Of a stretch of 60,217 nucleotides of DNA, positions 6,290-16,113 are shown one piece after another. The position numbers and the translations under genes were made by a program. Position 1 is the stretch's first letter, and the number at the start of each line of letters is the position of its first letter. The notes under the pieces are model-generated. The model did not search any database, had not been told where the DNA came from, and saw nothing but the letters and a program-made list of their open reading frames with translations. This stretch comes from a virus, in IMG/VR virus record IMGVR_UViG_3300043427_000906, positions 1 through 60,217 of that record. One strand, given 5' to 3'.

Positions 6290-6941
6290 CGTAATAATAG
6301 CTACAGCTGGTAGACCAACCCTACAAAGGATGGTTGATAGCATTGCACCACAGCTACAGGAGCAGGATTATCTTACTATCATATGGGATTGTCAACCTAT
6401 AGCTTTACAAATTGATAGCGCTTGTAAAGTTATATCTTTACATAACCCCGAACCATTAGGATTCTGGGGGCATGGTTCTAGAAACAGGTGGCAGGACGAG
6501 CTACCCGGAGATTATTTTATGAACGCCGATGATGATGATATATATACAAAGGATGCTATGTCTATCATTAGAGAATATTGCACAGATAATAAACTATACA
6601 TATTTCAGTTCTTGTATGCAAATTCTAAGATACCAGATGGTGATGTTATTAAAGTTGGCAATATTGGTACGCCTTGTGGTGTATATCCTAAAGTCAATAA
6701 GTTTCCAACTTGGGAGCATATGTTTGGCGGGGATGGTGAATTTTATATTAAGCTTGCTAAGATGATACCTTACCAACATATTAATAAGGTTATATATTCT
6801 GTAAAACCAACAGAGAATGATAATACGATACCAGAGAAGGAGTATAAGCATTGCACTTGTGGTGTTATGGCTAATATGTACTATGATGAAATTTTTAAAA
6901 CGTGGCGTGGTTTTTGCCATAGATGTGATAAGCAATTATGA
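6273..6941 (+). CDS. GT-A glycosyltransferase with C-terminal zinc ribbon
   Basis: This 222-residue protein has an N-terminal IIATAGRPTLQRMVDSI nucleotide-binding start and an extended DXD-like run NADDDD near residue 87, as in GT2 enzymes. The C-terminal 35 residues hold CTC and CHRC pairs, which could bind zinc. This appendage is not usual for GT2 enzymes and may bind a partner. The start overlaps the preceding gene by 17 bases. Confidence 0.7.
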   Translation: MSKSFNVIIATAGRPTLQRMVDSIAPQLQEQDYLTIIWDCQPIALQIDSACKVISLHNPEPLGFWGHGSRNRWQDELPGDYFMNADDDDIYTKDAMSIIREYCTDNKLYIFQFLYANSKIPDGDVIKVGNIGTPCGVYPKVNKFPTWEHMFGGDGEFYIKLAKMIPYQHINKVIYSVKPTENDNTIPEKEYKHCTCGVMANMYYDEIFKTWRGFCHRCDKQL

Positions 6942-7564
6942 TACACTATTTTTTAGAAGGTAATTTAGGGTTTGACTATAGAGACAGCTGGCATAAATAT
7001 GCTGGTCATTTAGAGCTCATACATTGGGATTGCTCTAATCTTCCATTAGATAAATACCCAGAATTAAAAAAGTTAATTGATAACAAGAAGTATTCTATGT
7101 TATCGGATTTTATTAGATGGTGGGCGATTTATGAATACGGTGGAGTGTACCTAGACTTTGATGTAGAACTGATTGCACCTTTAGATAAGGTTCTAGAGTT
7201 TGATTCTTTTGTTTCTATAGAAGGCCATCCAGTATTCCCTAATGGTGCTGTGTCTGGTGGGAAGAAAGGGAACAAGTACCATGCTGAAATATTGAATTGC
7301 TACTTTGATGTAGTTAACGGCGTAAAAAATTACAATGTTCCTATTGAAGTAGCCTGTAGCCCATGGATGTTAAAGGATTATGTAGAAGCTAAGAAAGGCA
7401 AACCGTTAGATGATTCAGATTTATATCAAGTAAAAGAATATAATGGATTTGTAACGCTGCCAAAAGAATATTTCTATCCATATAATTGGAACGAGGAGTA
7501 TAGGCCATCATTATTAACACCAAACACCATTGGGATACATTGGTGGAAACATAGTTGGAAATGA
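6938..7564 (+). CDS. DXD-type glycosyltransferase (Gly_transf_sug / OCH1-like)
   Basis: In this 208-residue protein the block SDFIRWWAIYEYGGVYLDFD (about residues 55-74) is the signature of the Gly_transf_sug family, with the catalytic DXD as DFD. A late IGIHWWKHSW closes the domain. ATGA overlaps link it to both neighbours, so the three transferases are probably made together. Substrate unknown. Confidence 0.8.
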   Translation: MIHYFLEGNLGFDYRDSWHKYAGHLELIHWDCSNLPLDKYPELKKLIDNKKYSMLSDFIRWWAIYEYGGVYLDFDVELIAPLDKVLEFDSFVSIEGHPVFPNGAVSGGKKGNKYHAEILNCYFDVVNGVKNYNVPIEVACSPWMLKDYVEAKKGKPLDDSDLYQVKEYNGFVTLPKEYFYPYNWNEEYRPSLLTPNTIGIHWWKHSWK

Positions 7565-8166
7565 TACCAGAAGTTGAATATAAAAAGATGGAGTTTAATC
7601 CAACGGTTAAAAAACCGTTGTTTTCGTCGTACCCTAAATTAACCCAAATTTTAGGCAAAGCTGACGACAAGCTAACTCGTTATGTGTTACTTATGTATGA
7701 CATGAATTCGCCACTTCGTGAGTACTATCCAGAGATATCGAAGCGTAAGCAATTTGCTGCTTCTATTGCTGGATTTGATTTAGATACCGAAGACGTTACT
7801 GGCCTATTTGATTTTAAAGTAAAGGTTGATGATGACGAGGTACCTTATGAAGAACTTTTAAATCTAATTGTTAAGTATTTAAAATACCAGAATAACTATG
7901 TATGGTCAATGATCGTAAGTAACGAGCAGGCGTTCTATGAATTTAATAAGAGGGTTATGCTGCCGGTGGATGGTAATAGAGATAAGGATATCTTACAAGC
8001 AATTACTATCAAGACGCAGATTATGACAGCACAAGATGAGATTGTCCAAAGACTTCACCGGTATCTTCGTCAGCTTACTGGTGAGGATGACCAGTTAGAA
8101 GAAGCAATGACAAAACGTAAACGAATAAGACCGGAGGATATAGCCAATGTTCAGTCCAATAAATAA
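7561..8166 (+). CDS. Conserved protein before terminase (small terminase candidate)
   Basis: This protein of 201 residues starts at an ATG overlapping the preceding stop. It is mostly helical and has no recognised motif. It overlaps terL by 20 bases, and the position directly before the large subunit is where small terminases usually lie. No helix-turn-helix is obvious, so the role is inferred from position only. Confidence 0.5.
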   Translation: MIPEVEYKKMEFNPTVKKPLFSSYPKLTQILGKADDKLTRYVLLMYDMNSPLREYYPEISKRKQFAASIAGFDLDTEDVTGLFDFKVKVDDDEVPYEELLNLIVKYLKYQNNYVWSMIVSNEQAFYEFNKRVMLPVDGNRDKDILQAITIKTQIMTAQDEIVQRLHRYLRQLTGEDDQLEEAMTKRKRIRPEDIANVQSNK

Positions 8167-10150
8167 TGGTTCTAAAGAAAATATACAGGGGTTATTATGT
8201 TATACACCCCCACCCGGTTTTGTATTCAATATACTAAATGGGGAACTAGAGGAGCGATCTGTATACGCTAGGTCCCCAAAGAAGTCTGAACAGTATTTTG
8301 ATTATACTCCTTTGCCAAAGGATTATGCAAAGATTAGGGCTAAGGAGCAGCAAAGACAGAACGAGGACTCTGAGTATTTTGATCCTAAGCTGGAGCAATT
8401 TCGTCAGCAGGAGTGGGACCGTAGGCTTAATGGTTACTGGTTTTACAATAATGGCGTTCCCACATATATAACAGGGTTACACTATTTCTATTTAAATTAC
8501 TGGAATCTAGACACTGGATTACCAAAGTATAGGGACACTGATAGGAAATATTTTTATTTCATGCAGTACTGTATTGAAGATCCAGAGTGCATGGGTATGG
8601 TAGAGATTACTAAACGTAGGCAGGGTAAGACATTCCGTGGAGGTGTGTTCTTATATGAATATCCTTCTAGGACTAACAATGCAAAGTCTGGTATCCAGTC
8701 TAAGACAGGTGCAGATGCTAAGGAGGTGTTCCGTAAAGCTGTTATCCAACCATTTAAAAAACTTCCTGACTTCTTTGTTCCGATCTTTGATACGTCTAAG
8801 GGTTTAACCCCGACCTCCGAGCTTCGATTCTATCAAACTACTGTTAAGGGACGTAGAGCAAATACAATTAAGGATGAGCATGAGCTAGAGTCTGCAATAG
8901 ACTGGAAGACATCTGAAGCTATATCTTATGACGGCCAGAAGCTACATAGATACTTAGGAGATGAGGTTGGTAAGACAATGGAGGTTGATGTGTGGAATAG
9001 ATGGCTGGTTACAAAGTACTGTCATCTAGATGATGAGGGCCGTATTATAGGCAAGGCACTTCTTACTACAACAGTTGAGGATATGGAGCAGGGCGGTGCT
9101 TCTTTTAAAAAGATATGGGAGAACTCAGATCAGAATAATAAAAAGGGGAAAAGGACTGCATCTGGGCTTTATCGTTACTTCTGTAGCGCTGCAGAGACTA
9201 GATATTACAATGAATATGGCATAGCGGATAGGGCTAAGGCTGAGCAGGAGATTAGAGATGAAAGGAAGCTATTAGCCCACGACCCCCGAGCTTTAAGTTC
9301 TGTGATAAGAAAGGAGCCTATTGAGTGGGAAGAGGCATTCAGGATTGACGGTAGCAAGTGCTTATACAACCCTGAGTTACTGAACGAAAGAATGGATAGG
9401 TTAAGTTGGAAGGATAATTTGACAACAAGAGGTAACTTTGTGTGGCTTAATGGCGACCGAGACACTAGGGTTGTTTTTGAACCATCAAAGACTGGCCGGT
9501 GGGAGGTTTCAAAGCTATTTGAAAAGGAAGAGGAGAGCAACAATGTCAAAAGGGGTGGCGGTCTATTTTCCCCTGCTAACGGTTTGAACTTTGTTATTGG
9601 CGTGGACCCTGTGGACCACAACGTAACAGAAGATGGCAGGCGGTCTAATGGTGCTGGCATGGTACTACAGAAGTACAGCGCAGCTCGGGAGAACGACATC
9701 TATAACTACGCATTCGTTGCTAAGTACGCCTACCGTCCTGAGTCAGTCCAGATATTCTATGAGGATATGATTAAGATGGCCGTGTACTATGGTGCACCGG
9801 TATTGTTTGAGAACCAAAAGATTGGTCTCATGCACTACTTTGATGATAGGGGATATGCTCCATTCCTTATGTGGTTACCGGAAAGGAATCAGCCGGGTAT
9901 TGCGGCAAGTGCTAAAACGCACCAGCAGATAGCCGAGCTGACAGAGGATTATATCAACAAGATGTACGATCGGGTTTATTTTAAAGATCTGATCCAAGAC
10001 TGGCTAGAGTTTGATATATCCAAGACAACTAAGTTTGACTTGGCCATGGCAGCTGGGTACGCCCTAATCGCCGACCAAGTTAAAGTAAACGTGAAAGGAA
10101 CTGGTCAGATACGAGACGTGTCTGATTATTTTAGGAAGAATAAAATATAA
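8147..10150 (+). CDS. terL: Terminase large subunit
   Basis: This 667-residue packaging ATPase-nuclease has a Walker A-like KRRQGKTF at about residues 154-161, a Walker B-like HRYLGDEVG at about 266-274, and a TTT coupling segment near 305. The nuclease half contains FVIGVDPVDHN (about 480-490), NQKIG (about 562) and the last acidic residue in TTKFDLAMAAGYAL (about 627-640), matching the RNase H-like fold. It drives DNA into the prohead and cuts it. The length is typical of Bacteroidota podovirus-like phages. Portal follows after 2 bases. Confidence 0.92.
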   Translation: MFSPINNGSKENIQGLLCYTPPPGFVFNILNGELEERSVYARSPKKSEQYFDYTPLPKDYAKIRAKEQQRQNEDSEYFDPKLEQFRQQEWDRRLNGYWFYNNGVPTYITGLHYFYLNYWNLDTGLPKYRDTDRKYFYFMQYCIEDPECMGMVEITKRRQGKTFRGGVFLYEYPSRTNNAKSGIQSKTGADAKEVFRKAVIQPFKKLPDFFVPIFDTSKGLTPTSELRFYQTTVKGRRANTIKDEHELESAIDWKTSEAISYDGQKLHRYLGDEVGKTMEVDVWNRWLVTKYCHLDDEGRIIGKALLTTTVEDMEQGGASFKKIWENSDQNNKKGKRTASGLYRYFCSAAETRYYNEYGIADRAKAEQEIRDERKLLAHDPRALSSVIRKEPIEWEEAFRIDGSKCLYNPELLNERMDRLSWKDNLTTRGNFVWLNGDRDTRVVFEPSKTGRWEVSKLFEKEEESNNVKRGGGLFSPANGLNFVIGVDPVDHNVTEDGRRSNGAGMVLQKYSAARENDIYNYAFVAKYAYRPESVQIFYEDMIKMAVYYGAPVLFENQKIGLMHYFDDRGYAPFLMWLPERNQPGIAASAKTHQQIAELTEDYINKMYDRVYFKDLIQDWLEFDISKTTKFDLAMAAGYALIADQVKVNVKGTGQIRDVSDYFRKNKI

Positions 10151-10152
10151 AA

Positions 10153-12636
10153 ATGGACAAACTCCAGAAGACTGATTTCCCAAGTCACCTAATCGATCCA
10201 AGAGAAAAGGGTCGCGACTGGGTTCTTCAGTATTGTAAAGCAGCGTGGAGCTCTTTTGATAATGATCTACCACGCGAGATCTTTTACCATGCCCGCTACC
10301 GTTATGAGGTAATCATGCAGTATGCTGTTGGTAATCAATCAATTAATAAGTACAGACCTTTAATGCAAGTGGATGAAGCCTCTAACGAGGATTGGCTTAA
10401 TATCGACTGGTCTGTTATGCCAATTGTCCCAAAGTTTAGAAGAATCGCTTTAGGTAAATTAAACAAAGTTGGATATAATATTGTCGCTACTCCGATCGAC
10501 TCCTTGGCTAATGATGAAATTCAGGATTACTTTGCTAATCTTAAAGCTAAGATTCAGCTTCGTGAAGAAGCGGCCAAGCTTGACGCCTCATTGCTGGAAT
10601 CGCCAGCACTGCAGTTAATGCCTAATGAGGCAAAGGATATGGAGGAGCTAGAGATGCAGATGAACTACACGTTCAAGCATCAGATGGCTATTGAGGCAGA
10701 GCAGGGGATTAAACTTGTACTTGAGCAGAATCAGATCGAAAAGCTTCGTGAAGGTGTGCGTCAGGATTTGTTTGACTACGGAGTCGCTGGGTATAAAGAA
10801 TATATTGATAGTAATGGTGCTGTTAAAGTTAGAAAGGTAAACCCTAGAAATATTCTTATAAACAATTGTAAGAATAAAGATTTCTCCGATGCTTCTTATA
10901 TTGGTGAGATAACAGAGATGAGCATATCTGATTTAAAGCAGATGGCTGGTCATCAGTTTAGCGAAGAGGAGTATGAAGAAATTGCTAAGAAACATGTAGG
11001 TTATCTAGGTAATCCATCTGAATGGCCTTCTTCATTATCTGTATATAATAAGGGTTATGATAGATTCAGGATTCGTGTACTTGATTTGGAGTTCTTTTCT
11101 GTCAATGAGATGGTTTTTGAAAGTCGTATTGATCGCCGTGGTAATAAGGTTTATGCTCGGGGAAAGTATGATGAGAAGAATAAAAGAAAAGATAAGTTTG
11201 AGCGTGTAGCATACAAGGTAGTATATAAAGGTAAATGGATTGTTGGTACAGACTATTTATTTGATTATGGTCTTTGTACTAATATGAAGCGTGCTAAGTC
11301 GTCTCTCATGGATACACAGTTGAGTTATCACTTGATTGCTCCTGAGTTCTGGGATATGAAGGCTTATGGCATTATGCAGCACTTGATACCAATGGCTGAT
11401 GCTATTCAGATTGCATGGTATCGTTTGCAAAATGCAATCAATCAGGCTAGACCTAAAGGTATTATGATCGAGATGGGCGCACTAGAGGATATCCCACTTG
11501 GTGCTGGCGGTAAGAGATTAACGCCAATGAAGGTATTAGATCTTTACAACAAGACTGGTACATTGGTTTATCGTAAGAGCGATCAACAGGGACGTATGAC
11601 CAACTACAAGCCAATCGAAGAGTTGGAGAATGGGTTAGGTCGTGATGCAATGAATTACTGGCAGATCATTCAAAATAATATCCAGCTCATCCGCGATGTA
11701 ACTGGTATGAATGAAATGACTGATGGCTCTACCCCAGATCCTCGCACATTAACTACTGTAGCTAAGCTTGCTTATGAGGGTACTAATAATGCATTGACAA
11801 GTATTGTGCATGGTGAGAAGCAGTTATTAGAATCGTTATCTAATGCTGTTATATTAAGACTACAGGATGTTTCTTCTAGTGGTGAGGTTAAGGGTTATGT
11901 TCGTGCTCTTGGGTCTAACACTATGAAGTTCTTTAAGGCTTCTCCGCATTTAGCTCTATATGAGTTTGGTATATTCTTAGAGGATAAGCCAACAGACGAT
12001 GAGCGTGCTATGTTGCAGCAGCAAGTAATGGCTGGTCAGGCTAATGGCTTATTAGACATAGAGGATGCTATTATTATTCAGAATACCGATAACCTAAAGG
12101 TTGCTCAGCAGCTGCTTGCATATAAGATTAAAAAACGCCGTCAAGAAGAAGAGGATAAAGCAATGCGCATGCAGCAAATGAATGCACAGGTGCAACAGCA
12201 ATCCGCAATGGTAGCTGAACAAGCTAAGCAACAGACCATTCAAACAGAAGGTCAAGTTAAGAGCCAGCTTATCCAGTTAGAAAAGGAATACGATGCTAAG
12301 ATCTTAGAGATGAAATATAGCTATGAGATCGAGCTAGAGAAGATGCGTATGCAGGGCAAGGTTGAAACCAAGAAGGTAGAGAACAAGGGTAAGAAGAGTG
12401 TTACTAAGATAAAGATGGGTCAACCTGATACAGATGTTGAAGAGCCTGCAGAAACAATGGCTGTTGGGCAAGAGATGTTAATGGTACCTCAACAACCTAT
12501 AGAGCAGCCTACGCAACAGCAGATGATGCCAGAGCAGATGATGCTAGATCAGGAAATGCCAGAGGCAGAAGAAGAGGTAGAAGAAGTAGAAGAAATAGAA
12601 GAAGAAGGTGGAGAGATGGAGGGGGAGGAAAAATAA
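10153..12636 (+). CDS. Portal protein
   Basis: This 827-residue protein lies immediately after terminase. The body (to about residue 640) has the helix-rich pattern of portal subunits, including a long stem-like segment. The C-terminus is low complexity: a Q/M-rich coiled-coil-like part (about 660-760), then an almost purely acidic tail rich in E. It forms the dodecameric ring at the capsid vertex. Family assignment is based on position, size and general similarity to portals of crAss-like and related phages. Confidence 0.82.
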   Translation: MDKLQKTDFPSHLIDPREKGRDWVLQYCKAAWSSFDNDLPREIFYHARYRYEVIMQYAVGNQSINKYRPLMQVDEASNEDWLNIDWSVMPIVPKFRRIALGKLNKVGYNIVATPIDSLANDEIQDYFANLKAKIQLREEAAKLDASLLESPALQLMPNEAKDMEELEMQMNYTFKHQMAIEAEQGIKLVLEQNQIEKLREGVRQDLFDYGVAGYKEYIDSNGAVKVRKVNPRNILINNCKNKDFSDASYIGEITEMSISDLKQMAGHQFSEEEYEEIAKKHVGYLGNPSEWPSSLSVYNKGYDRFRIRVLDLEFFSVNEMVFESRIDRRGNKVYARGKYDEKNKRKDKFERVAYKVVYKGKWIVGTDYLFDYGLCTNMKRAKSSLMDTQLSYHLIAPEFWDMKAYGIMQHLIPMADAIQIAWYRLQNAINQARPKGIMIEMGALEDIPLGAGGKRLTPMKVLDLYNKTGTLVYRKSDQQGRMTNYKPIEELENGLGRDAMNYWQIIQNNIQLIRDVTGMNEMTDGSTPDPRTLTTVAKLAYEGTNNALTSIVHGEKQLLESLSNAVILRLQDVSSSGEVKGYVRALGSNTMKFFKASPHLALYEFGIFLEDKPTDDERAMLQQQVMAGQANGLLDIEDAIIIQNTDNLKVAQQLLAYKIKKRRQEEEDKAMRMQQMNAQVQQQSAMVAEQAKQQTIQTEGQVKSQLIQLEKEYDAKILEMKYSYEIELEKMRMQGKVETKKVENKGKKSVTKIKMGQPDTDVEEPAETMAVGQEMLMVPQQPIEQPTQQQMMPEQMMLDQEMPEAEEEVEEVEEIEEEGGEMEGEEK

Positions 12637-12704
12637 TTCACCCCCTCTAATCCATTGTTATTCAAAACCTTTGGTAAAACTTTGCATAACCAAATAATAT
12701 AAAT

Positions 12705-13709
12705 ATGAGCGATGAGCTGAATTTCAACGAGTTGTCATTGAATGATGTTACCGTTGGAGGTAAACCTATAGTAGAAGCTGCACCAGAACAGGCGCCAGTA
12801 GAAGCTAAAACAGAACCTGCTGCAGAAGAACAGACTCCCGTAGAGACTGCACTAGAGCAAAAGGTAGAAGCCCCAGTCGATGAAGAGGTATCCGGCAGGG
12901 CAAGACAGGCGGTCCCAAAGTATGAATTCAAAGATGACTTCATTAAGGGCGCCGTTGAATATTATGAGAAGACAGGTGATTTGACACCATATCTTCAAGC
13001 GAAAACTGTAGATTTTTCTACTATGGATGATGCGGCGGTTATGAGACGTAACCTACGCGAACAGTATCCAGATGTTTCTGAAAAGGCGTTTGATCGTCTT
13101 TTTCAGCAGCAGGTAGTTGATAAGTTTAAGCTTGACCCAGAGCAGTGGGGAGAAGATGACGTAGAACTTGGGAAAGAACTTCTAAGATCTGAAGCTCAGA
13201 AACTCCGCACACAGTATATGGACTGGCAGAAAAAATTTGTGGCTCCGGAACCACAAGCTAATCCAGAAGCTGAAGCTCAAGAGACTGCGATGCAAGAGGC
13301 GATTGCTCAATTTGAGAAATCGGTATCTGAGAACTCTCTTACTAGATCTATCTTAGAGGCTAAGAGACTTAGCATTAAGACGGGCGATGATGAGTTCAAT
13401 TATGAGTTGCAGAATCCTCAAGATATGGTTGAGATGACACTGGATAATAACAAGTTCTTTCAGCAATTCGCGTCTGGCGAAAACCAATTAGACTATAGTA
13501 AATGGTATAAGACCGTTGCCTACAGTCAGAATCCCGAGCAATTTGAACGTGCTCTGATTAACTTTGGTAAGACGCTTGGACGTTCCGAAGTGACGAAAGA
13601 AATTAAGAATCCATCTACTGCTCCTGTAGGTGATGTTCCGACAGAAAGTTCGGGGGACTTTACTTCAGGTCTTCTCCAAGCTTTCGCAAGTAGGGGTATT
13701 TCAAAATAA
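12705..13709 (+). CDS. Scaffolding protein candidate
   Basis: In this 334-residue protein the first 65 residues are A/E/P-rich and disordered (EAAPEQAPVEAKTEPAAEE). The rest is helical and charged. Placement between portal and major capsid protein, strong acidity and helical content are typical of scaffolds. A basic C-terminal end, often used to bind capsid protein, is not obvious. Confidence 0.65.
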   Translation: MSDELNFNELSLNDVTVGGKPIVEAAPEQAPVEAKTEPAAEEQTPVETALEQKVEAPVDEEVSGRARQAVPKYEFKDDFIKGAVEYYEKTGDLTPYLQAKTVDFSTMDDAAVMRRNLREQYPDVSEKAFDRLFQQQVVDKFKLDPEQWGEDDVELGKELLRSEAQKLRTQYMDWQKKFVAPEPQANPEAEAQETAMQEAIAQFEKSVSENSLTRSILEAKRLSIKTGDDEFNYELQNPQDMVEMTLDNNKFFQQFASGENQLDYSKWYKTVAYSQNPEQFERALINFGKTLGRSEVTKEIKNPSTAPVGDVPTESSGDFTSGLLQAFASRGISK

Positions 13710-13734
13710 TTTTTAACAAAAAAAATAATTAATC

Positions 13735-15063
13735 ATGGCGGGTGTTTTAGGAAACATTAACAAAAGTTATGTTTCATCAATCAACTTCCTCGATCAGCGT
13801 GAGATCCTGAACAAAGTTCTGGACGTAACCAACGAGGAAATCTCTTTCTTAGATATCATGGAGTTAACTAATCGTTCTACTCCTACTTCAGTTCCTGTTT
13901 ACAATCACTTCGTAAACGAAGAGCTTTATGTTCTCGGTACTGTTAGTGCTGTAACTGGTTCTGGTGTAACTGGTACAACTTCTGCTCCTCCTTCTGTAAC
14001 TGCTACAATCGACGCTACTGCTTTTGCTTATGTAAACGTAGGTGAGTTGGTTATGTTCCCTGATGGAAAAGTAGGATATGTGACTGGTAAAGCTGCTACT
14101 ACTAATATCGTAGTTAAGTCTGTAGATGGTTCTACATTGACTTTGGTTAGCGGTGACAAGATTTCTTTCTTCTCTAATGCTGCTGGTGAAGGTTCTCTTT
14201 CTCCTGAGGCTAAGAAGTGGGGAGTAACTAAGTACGACAACCAAGTGCAAATCTTCAAAGGTAAGTTCAGTATCACTGACATCCAGAAGGCTTCTAAGGT
14301 TGAAGTTGAGTTCCAAGGTAAACCTTTCTACATGTACAAGGGTCAGCACGAGAGCTTAATGAAGTTCCGTGGCGATATCTCTACTGCTTTGATGTTCGGA
14401 CGTAAGAGCTCTACTCTGTTCGCAGATGCTGCTCCTGCTCTAACTGATGCTGATGGTAAGCCTGTACAAACTACAGGTGGTATGGATCAGCTTGTTACAT
14501 CTCGTGGTATCAACCAATCTTTGTTAACTGCAGGTACTGCAACTCTTGCTGACATTCAGACTCTGACTCAGACTTTGAACAAAGCTCGTTGCCCTCAAGA
14601 GTACTTCTTGTTTGTAGGTACAACTATGAACATTGCTCTTGACAACTTGTTTAACAACTTAGGTAACAGTGCATTGCTTTCTCAAGGTGCTCGTTTCCAG
14701 ATCGATGGTAAAACTTTGGATCTTGGAATCGATACTGTTAAGATCTACGGACGTACTTACCACAAAAAGTATTTACCTCTGTTAGACCACCAGAACATCG
14801 TAAACTACACTGGTTCTCCAAACTTTAAGAACAGTGCTTACGGTGCTCCTGCTGGAAAGATCAAGACTAACGACGGTCAAATGTTGGATCGCTTTGGCGT
14901 TCGCTACATGGCTGGTGACGGAACTGACCTGAAGTATCGTGAGATCCTTCTTGGTGGTTTGGCTCCTGTTCCAACTAACGAGCGTTCTGTATTGGAGATC
15001 CACTACGAGAGCGTACAAGGTCTGGAGATCCTCGGTGCAAACCAGTTCTTCAAGCTTTCCTAA
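13735..15063 (+). CDS. Major capsid protein
   Basis: This 442-residue protein lies after the scaffold candidate. It has an N-terminal helical arm (MAGVLGNINKSY...EILNKVLDV), beta-rich insertion (about 60-150) and a central helix region, which fits an HK97-fold capsid protein. Codon choice differs visibly from neighbours (preferred GCT, GGT, AAC, TTC), as expected for the most highly expressed gene. The leader is A-rich (TTTTTAACAAAAAAAATAATTAATC) without a Shine-Dalgarno site. A strong terminator follows. Confidence 0.85.
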   Translation: MAGVLGNINKSYVSSINFLDQREILNKVLDVTNEEISFLDIMELTNRSTPTSVPVYNHFVNEELYVLGTVSAVTGSGVTGTTSAPPSVTATIDATAFAYVNVGELVMFPDGKVGYVTGKAATTNIVVKSVDGSTLTLVSGDKISFFSNAAGEGSLSPEAKKWGVTKYDNQVQIFKGKFSITDIQKASKVEVEFQGKPFYMYKGQHESLMKFRGDISTALMFGRKSSTLFADAAPALTDADGKPVQTTGGMDQLVTSRGINQSLLTAGTATLADIQTLTQTLNKARCPQEYFLFVGTTMNIALDNLFNNLGNSALLSQGARFQIDGKTLDLGIDTVKIYGRTYHKKYLPLLDHQNIVNYTGSPNFKNSAYGAPAGKIKTNDGQMLDRFGVRYMAGDGTDLKYREILLGGLAPVPTNERSVLEIHYESVQGLEILGANQFFKLS

Positions 15064-15094
15064 GCTGATTATCAATCAATTAGCTATAGCATAC

Positions 15095-15125
15095 GGTAAG
15101 GGGATAAAACCCCTTACCTTTGCTT
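15095..15125 (+). terminator. Rho-independent terminator after the capsid gene
   Basis: GGTAAGGGG and CCCCTTACC (9-bp stem) enclose ATAAAA, followed by TTTGCTTTTT. It would end or reduce transcription after the capsid gene. Confidence 0.85.
15115..15122 (+). promoter_or_regulatory. -7-like box TACCTTTG at the terminator foot
   Basis: This matches TAnnTTTG and lies 30 bases before the next ATG. No TTTG lies at the expected distance upstream, and it overlaps the terminator stem. It may be fortuitous. Confidence 0.3.
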
Positions 15126-15151
15126 TTTATCAATAACCAAAAACACACCAG

Positions 15152-15982
15152 ATGAAAAAAACAGAAATGTACAATCAGCTATCTGATAAGCTGATTAAAT
15201 CAACCATGCTGAAGCCGGGTCAATCTGTAACCTATCGGCTACACAACATTCAGAGAGATGCTTTTGACCCAAACAGATTAGCTATCCCAGCTGTAAAGGG
15301 AGTTCCACTTATTGATACAATTTGGGATGAAGAGAAGGGAGAATTTGTAGATATCGCTGCTGTCCGTTCTGTTGACGGTCAGGGCAATCACATCTTCCAT
15401 GAAATAAACTTCTACTCAAATATGGCGGGTCATATGATCCTGACTGGAGGTCGTGCATTTGATCAGGAGATCCATAGCTATCTTAGTCTATGCGATTATA
15501 ACGCCTCAAAACCAAACAGAGATAATACTAAAGAAGCTATCTTTGAGCTTGTTGATGAGACAGCTACTGCAGAGAAAGAAAGTAGAACACGTAATCAGCG
15601 CCGTGAGGCATTGAATGCTGCTGCTGACTTAAGCGCTGAAGATGTTAAGACATACGCTTCTGCATTAGGTAAAGATGATTCTAAAGCTGTTTCTGTTCTA
15701 AGAAATGAACTAGAGGAATTGGCTGATAAAGATCCCGGTGCATTCTTAGATCTTATTAGTAATAAACTTGCTGTAGTTACTGCTACAGTAAATAGGGCGA
15801 TTAAAAAAGGAACCATCCTGTACAATCAGGAGCAGTCCAGATTTGAATGGCCTAATAAAGAAGTGATCTTGGTTGTTGCCAGAACTGGCAGCGATGCGAT
15901 CGATGAGTTTGTAAGTTTCTGTACCAGCTCTCCAAAGGGTGAAAAGGTACTCCAGACTCTTCAGAGTAAAACCAAAAAGTGA
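15152..15982 (+). CDS. Hypothetical head-associated protein
   Basis: In this 276-residue protein the first half is beta-rich (SVTYRLHNIQ, VRSVDGQGNHIFHEI) and the second half is helical and charged (about 130-190). No family recognised. It sits between two terminators directly after the capsid gene, so it may be a capsid decoration or accessory head protein. This is inferred from position. Confidence 0.6.
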   Translation: MKKTEMYNQLSDKLIKSTMLKPGQSVTYRLHNIQRDAFDPNRLAIPAVKGVPLIDTIWDEEKGEFVDIAAVRSVDGQGNHIFHEINFYSNMAGHMILTGGRAFDQEIHSYLSLCDYNASKPNRDNTKEAIFELVDETATAEKESRTRNQRREALNAAADLSAEDVKTYASALGKDDSKAVSVLRNELEELADKDPGAFLDLISNKLAVVTATVNRAIKKGTILYNQEQSRFEWPNKEVILVVARTGSDAIDEFVSFCTSSPKGEKVLQTLQSKTKK

Positions 15983-16034
15983 TCCTTAGCTTACGACTAA
16001 GCTGAGGTTCATCTCGTGTTTGGTTGTTTGGTGA

Positions 16035-16066
16035 AAGCCTCCTGTTTCTACAGGGGGCTTTTTTGT
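16035..16066 (+). terminator. Rho-independent terminator
   Basis: AAGCCTCCTG and CAGGGGGCTT pair (10 bp, one G-U) around TTTCTA, followed by TTTTTT. It separates the head genes from the fibre cluster. Confidence 0.88.
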
Positions 16067-16090
16067 GCCTCCTTTCTGAGTGGAATTATT

Positions 16091-16098
16091 TACCTTTG
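16091..16098 (+). promoter_or_regulatory. -7 box TACCTTTG before the fibre cluster
   Basis: This matches TAnnTTTG and lies 15 bases before the ATG at 16114, directly after a terminator. The upstream TTTG at 16062-16065 is 25 bp away, so only the -7 part is well supported. Confidence 0.5.
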
Positions 16099-16113
16099 AC
16101 TTAATTTTGCTTC

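Noticed and set aside
15095-15125. Promoter TACCTTTG at 15115 as a strong capsid-region promoter
   Set aside because: It overlaps the 3' arm of a terminator and lacks a -33 element, so it is listed only at low confidence.
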